A stretch of DNA of 64,000 nucleotides. Source: [Clostridium] hylemonae DSM 15053. GTDB lineage: Bacteria > Bacillota > Clostridia > Lachnospirales > Lachnospiraceae. Shown piece after piece: positions 1-7,191 of this stretch. Position numbers and translations under genes: made by a program. The stretch spans positions 868,001 to 932,000 of the forward strand of contig NZ_CP036524.1 in NCBI RefSeq assembly GCF_008281175.1, read 5' to 3'. A model generated the notes under the pieces. The model worked only from the letters and a program-made list of their open reading frames with translations, did no database searches and was not told where the DNA came from. How positions within the stretch are numbered: the first letter of the stretch is position 1; each line of letters opens with the position of its first letter.

Positions 1-1
1 G

Positions 2-514
2 CTGGGAGAAGGGATCACCCACACTGTAACCGGTGTATATGTCGTGCTTACAGGTGTGGATGTCAATGGAAAACAGTGCCATGAGTTTGGCTCCTCAGAA
101 GGAAAGCTGAAAGAGCAGCTCTATCTGAACCGTGCAGGGACTCCAGGCGACAATGATTACATAATTTCCTTTGATGTTACACTTGCCGCAGGCATGGGAC
201 AGGAGAGGCCGGGACCGACCGCCGCCCATCGCGCGTGCGATAAGTTTATACAGACATACCGCGATAAACTGAAAAAGTTCAAGGGCGAGAAGTGTACGGA
301 ACGCCACGAGTATCACGACGTGGTAAGGCCGGGCAAAAAACGTGTCCTGATCGTAAAGCAGGTTGCCGGACAGGGTGCTATGTACGATACACACTTGTTT
401 GCGAAAGAACCTTCAGGAGTTGAAGGCGGACGTTCAATCATAGACATGGGTAATATGCCGGTACTTGTTACACCTAACGAGTACAGAGACGGAATTATCC
501 GGTCCATGCAGTAG
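2..514 (+). CDS. prdD: PrdD-like proline reductase cluster protein, 3' part (5' end outside window)
   Basis: The reading frame is open from base 2 to a TAG at 512-514, so the gene begins before the window. The sequence resembles the alpha-type part of the PrdA/GrdE proproteins, with a GVDVNGKQCHEFGSSEG stretch near residue 17 of the visible part. PrdD proteins belong to D-proline reductase clusters of Stickland-fermenting clostridia and are related to PrdA. It sits 11 bases upstream of a PrdE-like gene, which supports the cluster assignment. A GTG at 44 is an internal codon, not a convincing start. It could instead be another GrdE/PrdA-family subunit; the exact paralogue cannot be settled from the fragment. 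Confidence 0.6.
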   Translation: MGEGITHTVTGVYVVLTGVDVNGKQCHEFGSSEGKLKEQLYLNRAGTPGDNDYIISFDVTLAAGMGQERPGPTAAHRACDKFIQTYRDKLKKFKGEKCTERHEYHDVVRPGKKRVLIVKQVAGQGAMYDTHLFAKEPSGVEGGRSIIDMGNMPVLVTPNEYRDGIIRSMQ

Positions 515-525
515 GAGGTGTGATC

Positions 526-999
526 ATGGGAATAGGACCATCAACAAAAGAAACATCATTACATCACTTCAGAGACCCGTTGCTGGATGTCGTATCCAAT
601 GATACCGATCTGGATCTGATGGGGATCATCATCGTGGGAACACCGGATGATAATGAGGATAAGATGCTTGTGGGCACAAGAACTGCCGTGTGGGCAGAAG
701 CGATGCGCGCAGACGGAGTTATCATATCATCGGACGGATGGGGCAACAGCGATGTCGACTATACAAACACATGCGAGCAGCTTGGAACACGCGGTATCGC
801 AGTGACAGGACTTAACTTCAGCGGAACGGTAGCCCAGTTTGTCGTAGTGAATGATTATCTGGATGGGATCGTAGATATCAACAAGAGCGCAGACGGGACA
901 GAGACAAATGTTGTCGGGGAAAACAACATGGTAGAGCTGGACTGTAAAAAAGCGACGGCGCTGCTCAAGCTGAAAATGCGCAAAAATGAATCTAGGTAG
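526..999 (+). CDS. prdE: PrdE-like proline reductase cluster protein
   Basis: A 157-residue cytoplasmic protein resembling the beta-type half of GrdE/PrdA proproteins, with the family-typical DGVIISSDGWGNSDVD segment near residue 67 and a conserved GIAVTGLNFSGTVAQFVV segment. PrdE accompanies selenium-dependent D-proline reductase, which reduces D-proline to 5-aminovalerate. The ATG at 526 is preferred over a GTG at 520 because GGAGG at 514-518 is 7 bases from the ATG and only one from the GTG. It follows the PrdD-like gene closely and is ended by a strong hairpin at 1039-1084, so the operon stops here; no proline racemase gene follows. Its own catalytic role is not established by the sequence. 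Confidence 0.6.
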   Translation: MGIGPSTKETSLHHFRDPLLDVVSNDTDLDLMGIIIVGTPDDNEDKMLVGTRTAVWAEAMRADGVIISSDGWGNSDVDYTNTCEQLGTRGIAVTGLNFSGTVAQFVVVNDYLDGIVDINKSADGTETNVVGENNMVELDCKKATALLKLKMRKNESR

Positions 1000-1038
1000 A
1001 CGCTTCGTGAAAATAGTCAGTCAGGAAGCTGTAACAAT

Positions 1039-1084
1039 AGAAAGAGCGGGAATCAGATCTCATTGTCTGATTCCCGCTCTTTCT
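1039..1084. terminator. Strong hairpin between prdE and a convergent small gene
   Basis: Two perfectly complementary 19-base arms (1039-1057 and 1066-1084) enclose an 8-base loop. The arms start AGAAAGAGCGGG and end CCCGCTCTTTCT, giving T-rich tails in both directions. It lies between the stop of prdE and the stop of a minus-strand gene, so it can terminate both. Confidence 0.85.
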
Positions 1085-1142
1085 GCAATAACACCTTTTA
1101 AGTCTGCCTATATCAAGATTCTAACGATCTCGACGTCAGATA

Positions 1143-1298
1143 CTAATAACGCAGCTGGATCCCCTGCTCTTCGATCCAGTCCTCAAGATCATCCTGCGCG
1201 TCGGCAGCCCAGGTGCCGGACAGTTTTTCGTCATTGTCTGCAGCAGTGGCGTCAGTTTCTCCGGCCGCCGCCGCCTTTTTCTTTTTTTCATCTTCCAT
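1143..1298 (-). CDS. Small charged protein of 51 residues, function unknown
   Basis: A short reading frame starts with ATG at 1298-1296 behind a good ribosome binding site (GGAGGAGA, 6 bases upstream) and ends with TAG at 1145-1143. The product starts MEDEKKKKAAAAGETDA, is low-complexity and Lys/Glu/Ala-rich in its first half, and ends in a helical acidic stretch with DDLEDWIEEQGIQLRY. There is no signal peptide, membrane segment or cysteine. It is monocistronic and convergent with prdE, sharing that terminator. I do not recognise the family. The strong binding site and clean stop argue for a real gene; size is the main doubt. Confidence 0.55.
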   Translation of the reverse strand: MEDEKKKKAAAAGETDATAADNDEKLSGTWAADAQDDLEDWIEEQGIQLRY

Positions 1299-1390
1299 AG
1301 TGTCTCCTCCTTTTTATAGTCAAGTTGTGTTAATAATAATTCCGCAATTTGTATAGTTATGCAATCGCTTCTTAACTGTAATTCTCAGTA

Positions 1391-1432
1391 AAGAAAAGGC
1401 ACGACATACGGTATGTCGTGCCCTTTCTTTTT
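1391..1432. terminator. Bidirectional-looking hairpin terminator
   Basis: The arms GGCACGACATA and TATGTCGTGCC flank a 3-base loop and are bordered by A-rich sequence on the left and CTTTCTTTTT on the right. It reads as a rho-independent terminator on both strands. No gene clearly ends here, so it may close a transcript of the degraded toxin-like locus to its right. Confidence 0.55.
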
Positions 1433-1562
1433 GGTATGTCATTGAGAGGTTTTTCCTCGTTGCATTGCAGTTTTGTTTATATACAAAGCTGGGGAATGCT
1501 CCTACTAAAGAGGATGTATATATCAATTGGAGTCCGCTGCTGCAGGACCATTCTTGGGGGAA

Positions 1563-1679
1563 ATGGTCGGCAGCAGTTTAACTGCAATTACAACCATATT
1601 GGTTTTAACTTACCTGTACTTTTTAAAAAATAGGCAGTCCCCTTGCCGAGGTAACCGCCATTGGTCGTCGTACATTTAA
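1563..1679 (+). pseudogene. Possible relic of a holin-like (type I) toxin peptide
   Basis: A 38-codon frame starts [20 protein letters not shown], a single hydrophobic helix, followed by LKNRQSPCRGNR. Short holin-like toxins of Firmicutes end in a helix followed by a KKNRP-type tail, and their DNA carries a typical AACCGCCATTGG block after the gene; a similar block is present at about 1653-1664. A GGGGGA lies directly before the ATG with hardly any spacing, so translation is doubtful. The usual stop right after the tail is missing. I regard this as a probable decayed copy; no antisense RNA could be demonstrated. Confidence 0.3.
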
Positions 1680-1856
1680 GTTGCTATAAATATATCATTT
1701 ATAAATTTAAGTGTCAATACAAGTAAATCAAAAAATTTATTTTTATGCAATTTAACAATTATAAACCGTTTTTGAAACAAAATTTAATGCACTTTACCGT
1801 GCTAAAAGAGTAAAGAAAAGACTTATGGAAGATTCTCTTACTTTGTCAAGTGACTC

Positions 1857-1885
1857 TTGTGGTTGCGTGTGAAATATAATATAAT
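1857..1885 (+). promoter_or_regulatory. Sigma-A type promoter for the YcxB-like gene
   Basis: TTGTGG (1857-1862) and TATAAT (1880-1885) are separated by 17 bases. The start codon is 37 bases downstream and is preceded by CGGAGGGAG. Confidence 0.6.
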
Positions 1886-1921
1886 GAAAAAGGACAATAA
1901 CAAACCGGAGGGAGAAAGAAT

Positions 1922-2551
1922 ATGACACCTATATATAAAGTGGCAACGAAACATACAGAGGAGGTGCTGAAAGATTTCATAAAGTTTTCTTATAAAGTGA
2001 AAAATCCAAGAACAGGTCTTAAACTTTGTCTGTTTGCCGGCTGCTTTATCATATTGACTGTGGCATTTAGAGATATACCGTCAGCATCCTGGTCTTGTGG
2101 CATAATCAGTGCGCTGATCCTTCTCTTTGTGATAACGAGGCGGTATATCGCGTTTACAAAACTTGCGTCGGTGGATGATAATTATAAAAATCAATCGGAT
2201 ATTTATTTTGTATTTGGCCAAAGCGGATTTGATGTAGAGAATACGGAATATCAGGAAGTGAATAATGCCAAATATGGTGAGATATCAGGCAGCTACAAGG
2301 ATGACAGAAATTATTTTATAGCAATGAACAATGAAGAATTATATGTTCTGCCATTTAAAGATTTCAATATGGGAGACGCCGAAGCATTTGAGAAGTTTTT
2401 GGAGAGTAAGACGAAAACAGGAGTGATACCATTAAAGATGCCTCTGAAAGAACGTATACAGCTCATGAACAAGATGAGAAAAGCAGCTGAGGCGGAACAG
2501 GACCGCAAGATCGAGGAACGGAGAAAGAATAAGTCAGAAAAAAAGAAATAG
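1922..2551 (+). CDS. YcxB-like membrane protein
   Basis: A 209-residue protein with an N-terminal cytoplasmic segment, two predicted membrane helices (about residues 38-56 and 61-78), a mixed alpha/beta cytoplasmic part and a very basic C-terminus. The order of two helices followed by a domain containing LYVLPFKDFNMGDAEAFEKF matches YcxB-type proteins, whose role is unknown. The ATG has a good GGAGGGAG site. It has its own promoter and terminator and so is a single-gene transcript, convergent with the TauE gene. The C-terminal Lys/Glu/Arg-rich tail probably lies on the cytoplasmic face. Confidence 0.6.
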   Translation: MTPIYKVATKHTEEVLKDFIKFSYKVKNPRTGLKLCLFAGCFIILTVAFRDIPSASWSCGIISALILLFVITRRYIAFTKLASVDDNYKNQSDIYFVFGQSGFDVENTEYQEVNNAKYGEISGSYKDDRNYFIAMNNEELYVLPFKDFNMGDAEAFEKFLESKTKTGVIPLKMPLKERIQLMNKMRKAAEAEQDRKIEERRKNKSEKKK

Positions 2552-2567
2552 AGAAAAAGAGAAAATG

Positions 2568-2595
2568 AAAAAGCCATCCAAGCGGATGGCTTTTT
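2568..2595. terminator. Rho-independent terminator between convergent genes
   Basis: The stem GCCATCC/GGATGGC with a 4-base loop is flanked by A5 and T5, so it can act on both the YcxB-like gene and the minus-strand TauE gene ending at 2614. Confidence 0.85.
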
Positions 2596-2613
2596 CTGTA
2601 TCGTCATATTCAA

Positions 2614-3480
2614 TTAGCTTTTGGAAGCATCTCTGAAGAATGTGATCGCTGTGTAGATCATTACAACGATTACAACCCATGTAAGAACTGTCATAGGCAT
2701 AGATTTTACCAGGAAGTAAGCGATAAGTACACCGATCACACCACCTACAGTAAGAAGTACGGAAGCTTTTCTGTCATACTTTCCTTCTCTGATAAATTTG
2801 ATACCACATGCAGGCATCAGGAATGCACAAGAACCCATCATAACTGGGAAAGCAGCCTGGATGTTCATGCCTAAAGCACCGATCATAGCCATACAAGGAG
2901 CGTAGAGACCAACACCGATCGTCATGAAAGCACCAAGGAAGAAGTTAACTACGATACCGATAACTAACTTAATGCCTGTGAGGCCTGTAGCTGTACCAAC
3001 AGCGCCGAATGGTCCTACGGACAGTAATCTGCATCCCATAATGATAGCGAGAGCAATAAGCGCGGCACCCAAAGCGATACGGATCTGCTTAACAGGCATC
3101 TTGGAAACGATACCGGCTCCTATGTAAGAACCTACAACTGCTGCGATGATCAGCAGTACAAGAGTTAATGTATCCATCTCAATTAATGTCAGGAAAAGAA
3201 CAAATTCTGTTACGACCGGTATAGCGTCACCGATATTCAGTGTACCAGGCATTGTCTCGTCAGGACTTGATTTCGTAAATTTAAAACCAGCCTGTGTAGT
3301 TGCGAAACTTCCGATACCAAGTGTATCAAGGAAGTTTGTGATAGCGCCAATGATGAACAACGGAATTACTTTTTTACCCGTAAATTCTTCTTTGTGGGCT
3401 ACACAGTCCTTAATCCAGTATACGGCGAATATAGCTGTATACACAATGATGATAATACGTAAAATGGTTGTTGCGTTCAT
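2614..3480 (-). CDS. TauE/SafE family sulfite/organosulfur exporter-like permease
   Basis: A 288-residue integral membrane protein with about eight hydrophobic helices in two homologous halves. It has the family-type glycine-rich segments GAITNFLDTLGIGSFA (near residue 46) and VVNFFLGAFMTIGVGLYAPC (near residue 180). TauE/SafE proteins export or import small anions such as sulfite, sulfoacetate or other organic anions; the substrate cannot be read here. The gene is alone on the minus strand with its own promoter at 3611-3639 and a shared terminator downstream. Its length is at the usual upper range of the family. Confidence 0.75.
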   Translation of the reverse strand: MNATTILRIIIIVYTAIFAVYWIKDCVAHKEEFTGKKVIPLFIIGAITNFLDTLGIGSFATTQAGFKFTKSSPDETMPGTLNIGDAIPVVTEFVLFLTLIEMDTLTLVLLIIAAVVGSYIGAGIVSKMPVKQIRIALGAALIALAIIMGCRLLSVGPFGAVGTATGLTGIKLVIGIVVNFFLGAFMTIGVGLYAPCMAMIGALGMNIQAAFPVMMGSCAFLMPACGIKFIREGKYDRKASVLLTVGGVIGVLIAYFLVKSMPMTVLTWVVIVVMIYTAITFFRDASKS

Positions 3481-3610
3481 AGTTCATCCCTCCAGATTGT
3501 TTAAAAAGTAACTAAAACTTAAAATAAACAAACAATATGTCCTTGAAACTGGAATACAAGTACCCCGATTTACTATATTCCTTGTTAAAATATTGTCTGT
3601 TCTTGTTTCA

Positions 3611-3639
3611 ATTGTATCAATTTCTATAGAAAAAGTCAA
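3611..3639 (-). promoter_or_regulatory. Promoter of the TauE-like gene
   Basis: On the minus strand TTGACT (3639-3634) and TACAAT (3616-3611) are separated by 17 bases. The transcript would have a leader of about 125 bases. Confidence 0.65.
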
Positions 3640-3788
3640 TTGAATTTATAGATTATAGCCAAATTAAGACAAGCCTTTAACGATTCGACAACAGTTAATA
3701 TATTAATTTGCAGATCAATGCCGCAAACAGTCGAAAAACAGGCCGGAGATCACGCAGTTTACATAGTAATTTAGATGATAGCGACCGA

Positions 3789-3818
3789 CCAGTTAAGGAC
3801 AGACACCGACCGATTAAG
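3789..3818 (+). promoter_or_regulatory. Pair of 9-bp direct repeats upstream of the type VII operon
   Basis: CCAGTTAAG (3789-3797) and CCGATTAAG (3810-3818) are two related 9-bp boxes separated by exactly 12 bases, the arrangement known for LytTR-family activators. They lie about 45 bases upstream of a TATAAT (3862-3867) that lacks a good -35 box, as expected for an activator-dependent promoter. Only the first box fits the LytTR consensus well, and no regulator gene lies next to it. Confidence 0.4.
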
Positions 3819-3943
3819 GATAAACGCTATGACTTTACAGATTAATCTCATAAAATAATAATATAATGCGGTAAATCTATTTCAGCCGGAATATTATCGC
3901 CGGTTAAGAAAATGACAAAGAGCAGGAACAGGAGGAAAGCTGG

Positions 3944-6094
3944 TTGGGAACTAAGACAGGTATCCGGACGATAGTAATAACTGCGGCTGCATTTTTGCTG
4001 CTGGCGGCCGGTTTTCTGGCAGGAAGAATGAGTATGGGACAAAGAGCAGACACCGGGAAGAAAGATGAGAGCAGTGTGATCGCCGTTGTGAATCTGGATG
4101 AGGGTGTGAGACTGGGAGACAGAACGGTCAATTATGCGTCAAATCTGATCCATCTTTCCGGCGGCAGCTATGTATATGCCGGTCTGGAAGATGCGAGAAA
4201 CGGAGTATACACAGGAGAATATGGGGCTTATATCGTTATACCGGCAGGATTCTCAGCGGATGTCGAGAGTCTGAATACGGTCATGTCCAAGTCGAATATA
4301 ACATTTGAGATCAATGAACAGCTCGTTCAGGAGAAAAAAATAACAATACTAAAGCAGGTGAATACGTTTATACAGTCTATGGCAGACAATGTAAGTCTGC
4401 TGTATGTGGAAGGAATTCTGGAGGAGTTCCACACCGCGCAGGACAGCGCTGTCCGGGTGATGGAAAACGACAGGAAAGACACGGCGGTGCTGCTGAAGAT
4501 CAAAGCCTATGACCTGCAGGCGTATATTGAATTTCCACAGTTGTCGCAGCCGGATATGAGTATAACTGCCCTGGACATACAAGAATATATCCTCAGAAAT
4601 GGGAGAGCGATAGACGAGATACAAAATGAGTATGAAACAGGCGCGGCCAGAGGCGAAGAAGGAAGACAGAAGCTCACAGAAGCGGGAACAGAAGCAAAGG
4701 AATCCCTCGACGATACAAACCGTCAGATAAAGGGGCTGGACGTGACAAAGGATACAGAGGGCAACGATATTTATGACCCGGGACTGCCAAGCGTAAAGAG
4801 GCTGCTTGCAGATTACAATACTGTACTGGAGAGCCACAGAGATAATATACAAAGCATAATGAATCTCATCGAGGGAAATCTGGGAGAGCTGGGGAGTTAC
4901 CTTTCAGGAGTGCGGCATGGTATTGAGGAACATAACGATGGTCTTCAGACAGCGGCGGATCATATTGCCGGTGTTCTGAGCAACGGTACATATGGAGCGG
5001 GATCACCGCCTGCATGGACGGTCCTCGACGGATCCGTGACGATGGACGGAAGAACTTATACATTAATCGGTGCGGGCGGGACTTTAGATACCGCAGAGTT
5101 GGACAAACTGCTCACGGCTTACCGTCAAAACAGCGGCGGCGCCTATAAGGTGGGAGATGCAGCGACGGATATTCAGGACAAAACGGGAATACAGGCTGTC
5201 ATTTTGAGTATGCTGCCAAACTGCAGTGCAGAGCGGTTCGTGGAAGAGGAGGATGGAGCCTTTACCGAAGGGGACGCGCAGGAGAACAGAAAAGAGACAG
5301 ACAGGCTGCTCGCGGACAGCCTTGCCGCAGCGGAGACTGATCTGACGGCAGATGAGGATTATAAGATCGAGCCGGTCAGCGATGAAAAGCTGGGCGATAT
5401 TATGAACAGTATCGGCAGCGATGTCATATCACCTCTGCTGAACAGAGCTGATGAAGTGAAAAATGCGTTCCATAGCAGTTACACGGAATCGGAAGAAAAG
5501 CTGTCTGCATTCCAAAGTTCATTGACAGCATACGATCCGCTTGGATATATTGACCGGAACGCAGTACAGGAATCTTACTCAGACATGCATAACAGCACAA
5601 GTTCCATGCAGAAGGAAGTACAGGAAAGAGATACGGAACGTCTGGATAATCTGGTAAAAGTATATGAGACATACACTGCCAATGAGGTCGCATTGCGGCA
5701 GCATATACAGGAAGCGACCAAAGCTTCCGAAGACGCGGTTGAACAAGGCCTTGCGGGAGCGCAGAAAGTAAAAGAGGAGAACAGCCAGAGCAATCAGGAA
5801 CTTATGAATAGCTTCGCGGGTAAACTGCCCTATACAAGGATAGGAAAAGCAGACAATCTGGAGGCGAGCCGGTTTATTGTGGATCCCTTCTGGGTGACAG
5901 AGCGCAGTGCCACAGAAAATGCCGGAGTAAACAGTAAGGAAGAGGACGACGAAGCCTCGGCCGGCGGTGATGAAAAAGATGCCTCGGCGGCCGGTAAAGC
6001 TGTACTGGAGGCGCTTGGCGCAGCTATCGTCCTTGGCGTCATTTTATATATTACCATCACCGCGGTGATGCGGAAGAAGAAAAAGGATAATTAA
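3944..6094 (+). CDS. esaA: EsaA/YueB-like type VII secretion membrane protein
   Basis: A 716-residue protein that starts at TTG 3944, 8 bases after AGGAGG. It has an N-terminal membrane helix (about residues 8-27), then VIAVVNLDEGVRLGDRTVNY (residues 44-63), the conserved EsaA/YhgE-type entry into a large extracytoplasmic domain rich in coiled coil, and a single C-terminal helix (about 685-705) followed by RKKKKDN. EsaA spans the membrane and extends outward as part of the Firmicutes type VII machine. It is the first gene of the operon. Compared with Staphylococcus EsaA or Bacillus YueB (around 1000 residues with several C-terminal helices) it is short and has only one C-terminal helix, so the name is an analogy of position and N-terminal domain. 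Confidence 0.75.
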   Translation: MGTKTGIRTIVITAAAFLLLAAGFLAGRMSMGQRADTGKKDESSVIAVVNLDEGVRLGDRTVNYASNLIHLSGGSYVYAGLEDARNGVYTGEYGAYIVIPAGFSADVESLNTVMSKSNITFEINEQLVQEKKITILKQVNTFIQSMADNVSLLYVEGILEEFHTAQDSAVRVMENDRKDTAVLLKIKAYDLQAYIEFPQLSQPDMSITALDIQEYILRNGRAIDEIQNEYETGAARGEEGRQKLTEAGTEAKESLDDTNRQIKGLDVTKDTEGNDIYDPGLPSVKRLLADYNTVLESHRDNIQSIMNLIEGNLGELGSYLSGVRHGIEEHNDGLQTAADHIAGVLSNGTYGAGSPPAWTVLDGSVTMDGRTYTLIGAGGTLDTAELDKLLTAYRQNSGGAYKVGDAATDIQDKTGIQAVILSMLPNCSAERFVEEEDGAFTEGDAQENRKETDRLLADSLAAAETDLTADEDYKIEPVSDEKLGDIMNSIGSDVISPLLNRADEVKNAFHSSYTESEEKLSAFQSSLTAYDPLGYIDRNAVQESYSDMHNSTSSMQKEVQERDTERLDNLVKVYETYTANEVALRQHIQEATKASEDAVEQGLAGAQKVKEENSQSNQELMNSFAGKLPYTRIGKADNLEASRFIVDPFWVTERSATENAGVNSKEEDDEASAGGDEKDASAAGKAVLEALGAAIVLGVILYITITAVMRKKKKDN

Positions 6095-6141
6095 CATCCG
6101 CAGATGCTAATTATAAATCAGACAAAGAGAGGAGGAGCCCT

Positions 6142-6438
6142 ATGAACATAGGAATTAAGAGCGATGATGTGAAGACACAGGCACAGCAGATAACAGGTCA
6201 GGCAATGCAGGAGTATACGGAGCTGCGCTCATTTCTGGATACGATCGTGAACAGCAAGCTGCCGGAGCTGTGGCAGGGGGCAGGAGCGGAAGCATACATT
6301 ACCCGCTATCAGGAATTAGCGCCGAGCTTTCAGGCGATCCAGGATCTGATCCAGGATATCGGGACAGGCCTGCAGCAGAATGCAACTTACTATGAAGAGG
6401 CGGATCAGGCGGCAAGCGCGGCCAATTCCGGCCGATAA
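6142..6438 (+). CDS. esxA: WXG100 family secreted protein (EsxA-like)
   Basis: A 98-residue helical-hairpin protein. A WQG turn (residues 46-48) joins two helices, and the C-terminal YYEEAD contains the YxxxD/E type VII export signal. Such proteins are secreted as dimers by the EssC ATPase and are needed for machine function. The start has an excellent GGAGGAG site. It lies directly after esaA and before the EssA-like gene; a hairpin follows its stop and may set its level above that of downstream genes. Confidence 0.9.
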   Translation: MNIGIKSDDVKTQAQQITGQAMQEYTELRSFLDTIVNSKLPELWQGAGAEAYITRYQELAPSFQAIQDLIQDIGTGLQQNATYYEEADQAASAANSGR

Positions 6439-6445
6439 GAAGAGG

Positions 6446-6475
6446 GGGAGCCAAGGGCCGGGCGCTCCGGCTCCC
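6446..6475 (+). promoter_or_regulatory. Intercistronic hairpin after the WXG100 gene
   Basis: GGGAGCC (6446-6452) pairs with GGCTCCC (6469-6475), with further GC-rich sequence in the loop. There is no T-run, so this is more likely a 3' stabilising or processing element, or a partial attenuator, than a full terminator. Confidence 0.5.
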
Positions 6476-6499
6476 ATTCCAATATCAATGGGAGGCTAT

Positions 6500-6943
6500 A
6501 TGCAGACAGAGAAAGCTCAGCGGGAAGATACAACGATAGAATGGAACCCGTCGGTGATCACAGAACAGAAGAGTACGACGGGAATCTCTCTCTGTGATCT
6601 GTACGGTGTGCCAGTATTTGATGATAGATCACAGGAAAAGATACAGTCCTTAGAAAATGAGAAAATACATAACATAAAATATATCGGACAGCAGGTGTTT
6701 GTGACTACGTCTGACGATGAAGAGAGACTGGATGTTATCCGCAGCCTGGTATTTTCGGAAACGGCGGAAAACACCGGCAGTAAAACTGAGAAAGAGGTAT
6801 CCGGCGCCGGGCCGGACGGATTATTCTGGATAGAAATATTCGTGGCGGCCGCGCTGGCAGCTGGGTATTTATATGCGGGAAAGTTGAAAAGAGAGAGGAA
6901 ACGCAGGGTTGATAATATTAACGATATGTACGGCGGACAATAA
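6500..6943 (+). CDS. EssA-like type VII secretion protein with C-terminal anchor
   Basis: A 147-residue protein. I chose the ATG at 6500 because GGAGG at 6491-6495 precedes it; the longer frame from 6380 overlaps the WXG100 gene and lacks a site. About 110 soluble residues are followed by one membrane helix (FWIEIFVAAALAAGYLYAG) and a short basic tail KLKRERKRR. EssA of staphylococci has the same length, topology and place between esaA and esaB, so this is the positional counterpart, though I see no clear sequence match. Its stop overlaps the esaB start by 35 bases, implying translational coupling. Confidence 0.5.
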   Translation: MQTEKAQREDTTIEWNPSVITEQKSTTGISLCDLYGVPVFDDRSQEKIQSLENEKIHNIKYIGQQVFVTTSDDEERLDVIRSLVFSETAENTGSKTEKEVSGAGPDGLFWIEIFVAAALAAGYLYAGKLKRERKRRVDNINDMYGGQ

Positions 6944-7145
6944 AGTGAAAATAGATGTCAGTGTGAAACCAGAACAGAGAATCCGGGATGTGCTGGATAT
7001 TTTGAGCGATAACGGCGTGCTTGCGATTACAGAGCCGGCGGAAGGGATGTCCGTCAGGTCGTGGCGGCAGAAGACATACGTGAATCCGTACCTGACATTT
7101 AAGCAGGCGGAAATACGTCACGGAGATATATTGACCGTCCTGTGA
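6909..7145 (+). CDS. esaB: EsaB/YukD-like ubiquitin-fold type VII protein
   Basis: A 78-residue cytoplasmic protein starting at TTG 6909, which follows GAGAGG. The pattern of short strands with DISVKPEQRIRDVLDIL-like spacing and the ending RHGDILTVL is typical of YukD/EsaB beta-grasp proteins, which are essential small components or regulators of Firmicutes type VII secretion. It overlaps the preceding gene and is followed by the effector gene 46 bases on. The beta-grasp fold is inferred from pattern and neighbourhood. Confidence 0.75.
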   Translation: MIILTICTADNKVKIDVSVKPEQRIRDVLDILSDNGVLAITEPAEGMSVRSWRQKTYVNPYLTFKQAEIRHGDILTVL

Positions 7146-7191
7146 ATGACCGATAATAAGTTATACAGCGTTATCGGGAAAGGAGAGCAAA

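Larger units (their letters stand above)
3481..3943. other. Divergent intergenic region between tauE-like gene and type VII operon
   Basis: A 463-base AT-rich region without a credible gene. It holds the promoter of the minus-strand permease (3611-3639), a pair of direct repeats (3789-3818), a TATAAT at 3862-3867 and an AGGAGG ribosome binding site at 3930-3935 for the type VII operon. Confidence 0.7.

Noticed and set aside
986-1300. A 104-codon plus-strand frame after prdE
   Set aside because: It starts inside prdE, runs through a strong terminator hairpin and lies opposite the small minus-strand gene with the better start site.
6380-6499. Longer start for the EssA-like gene
   Set aside because: It overlaps the WXG100 gene by 59 bases without a ribosome binding site, while ATG 6500 follows GGAGG.
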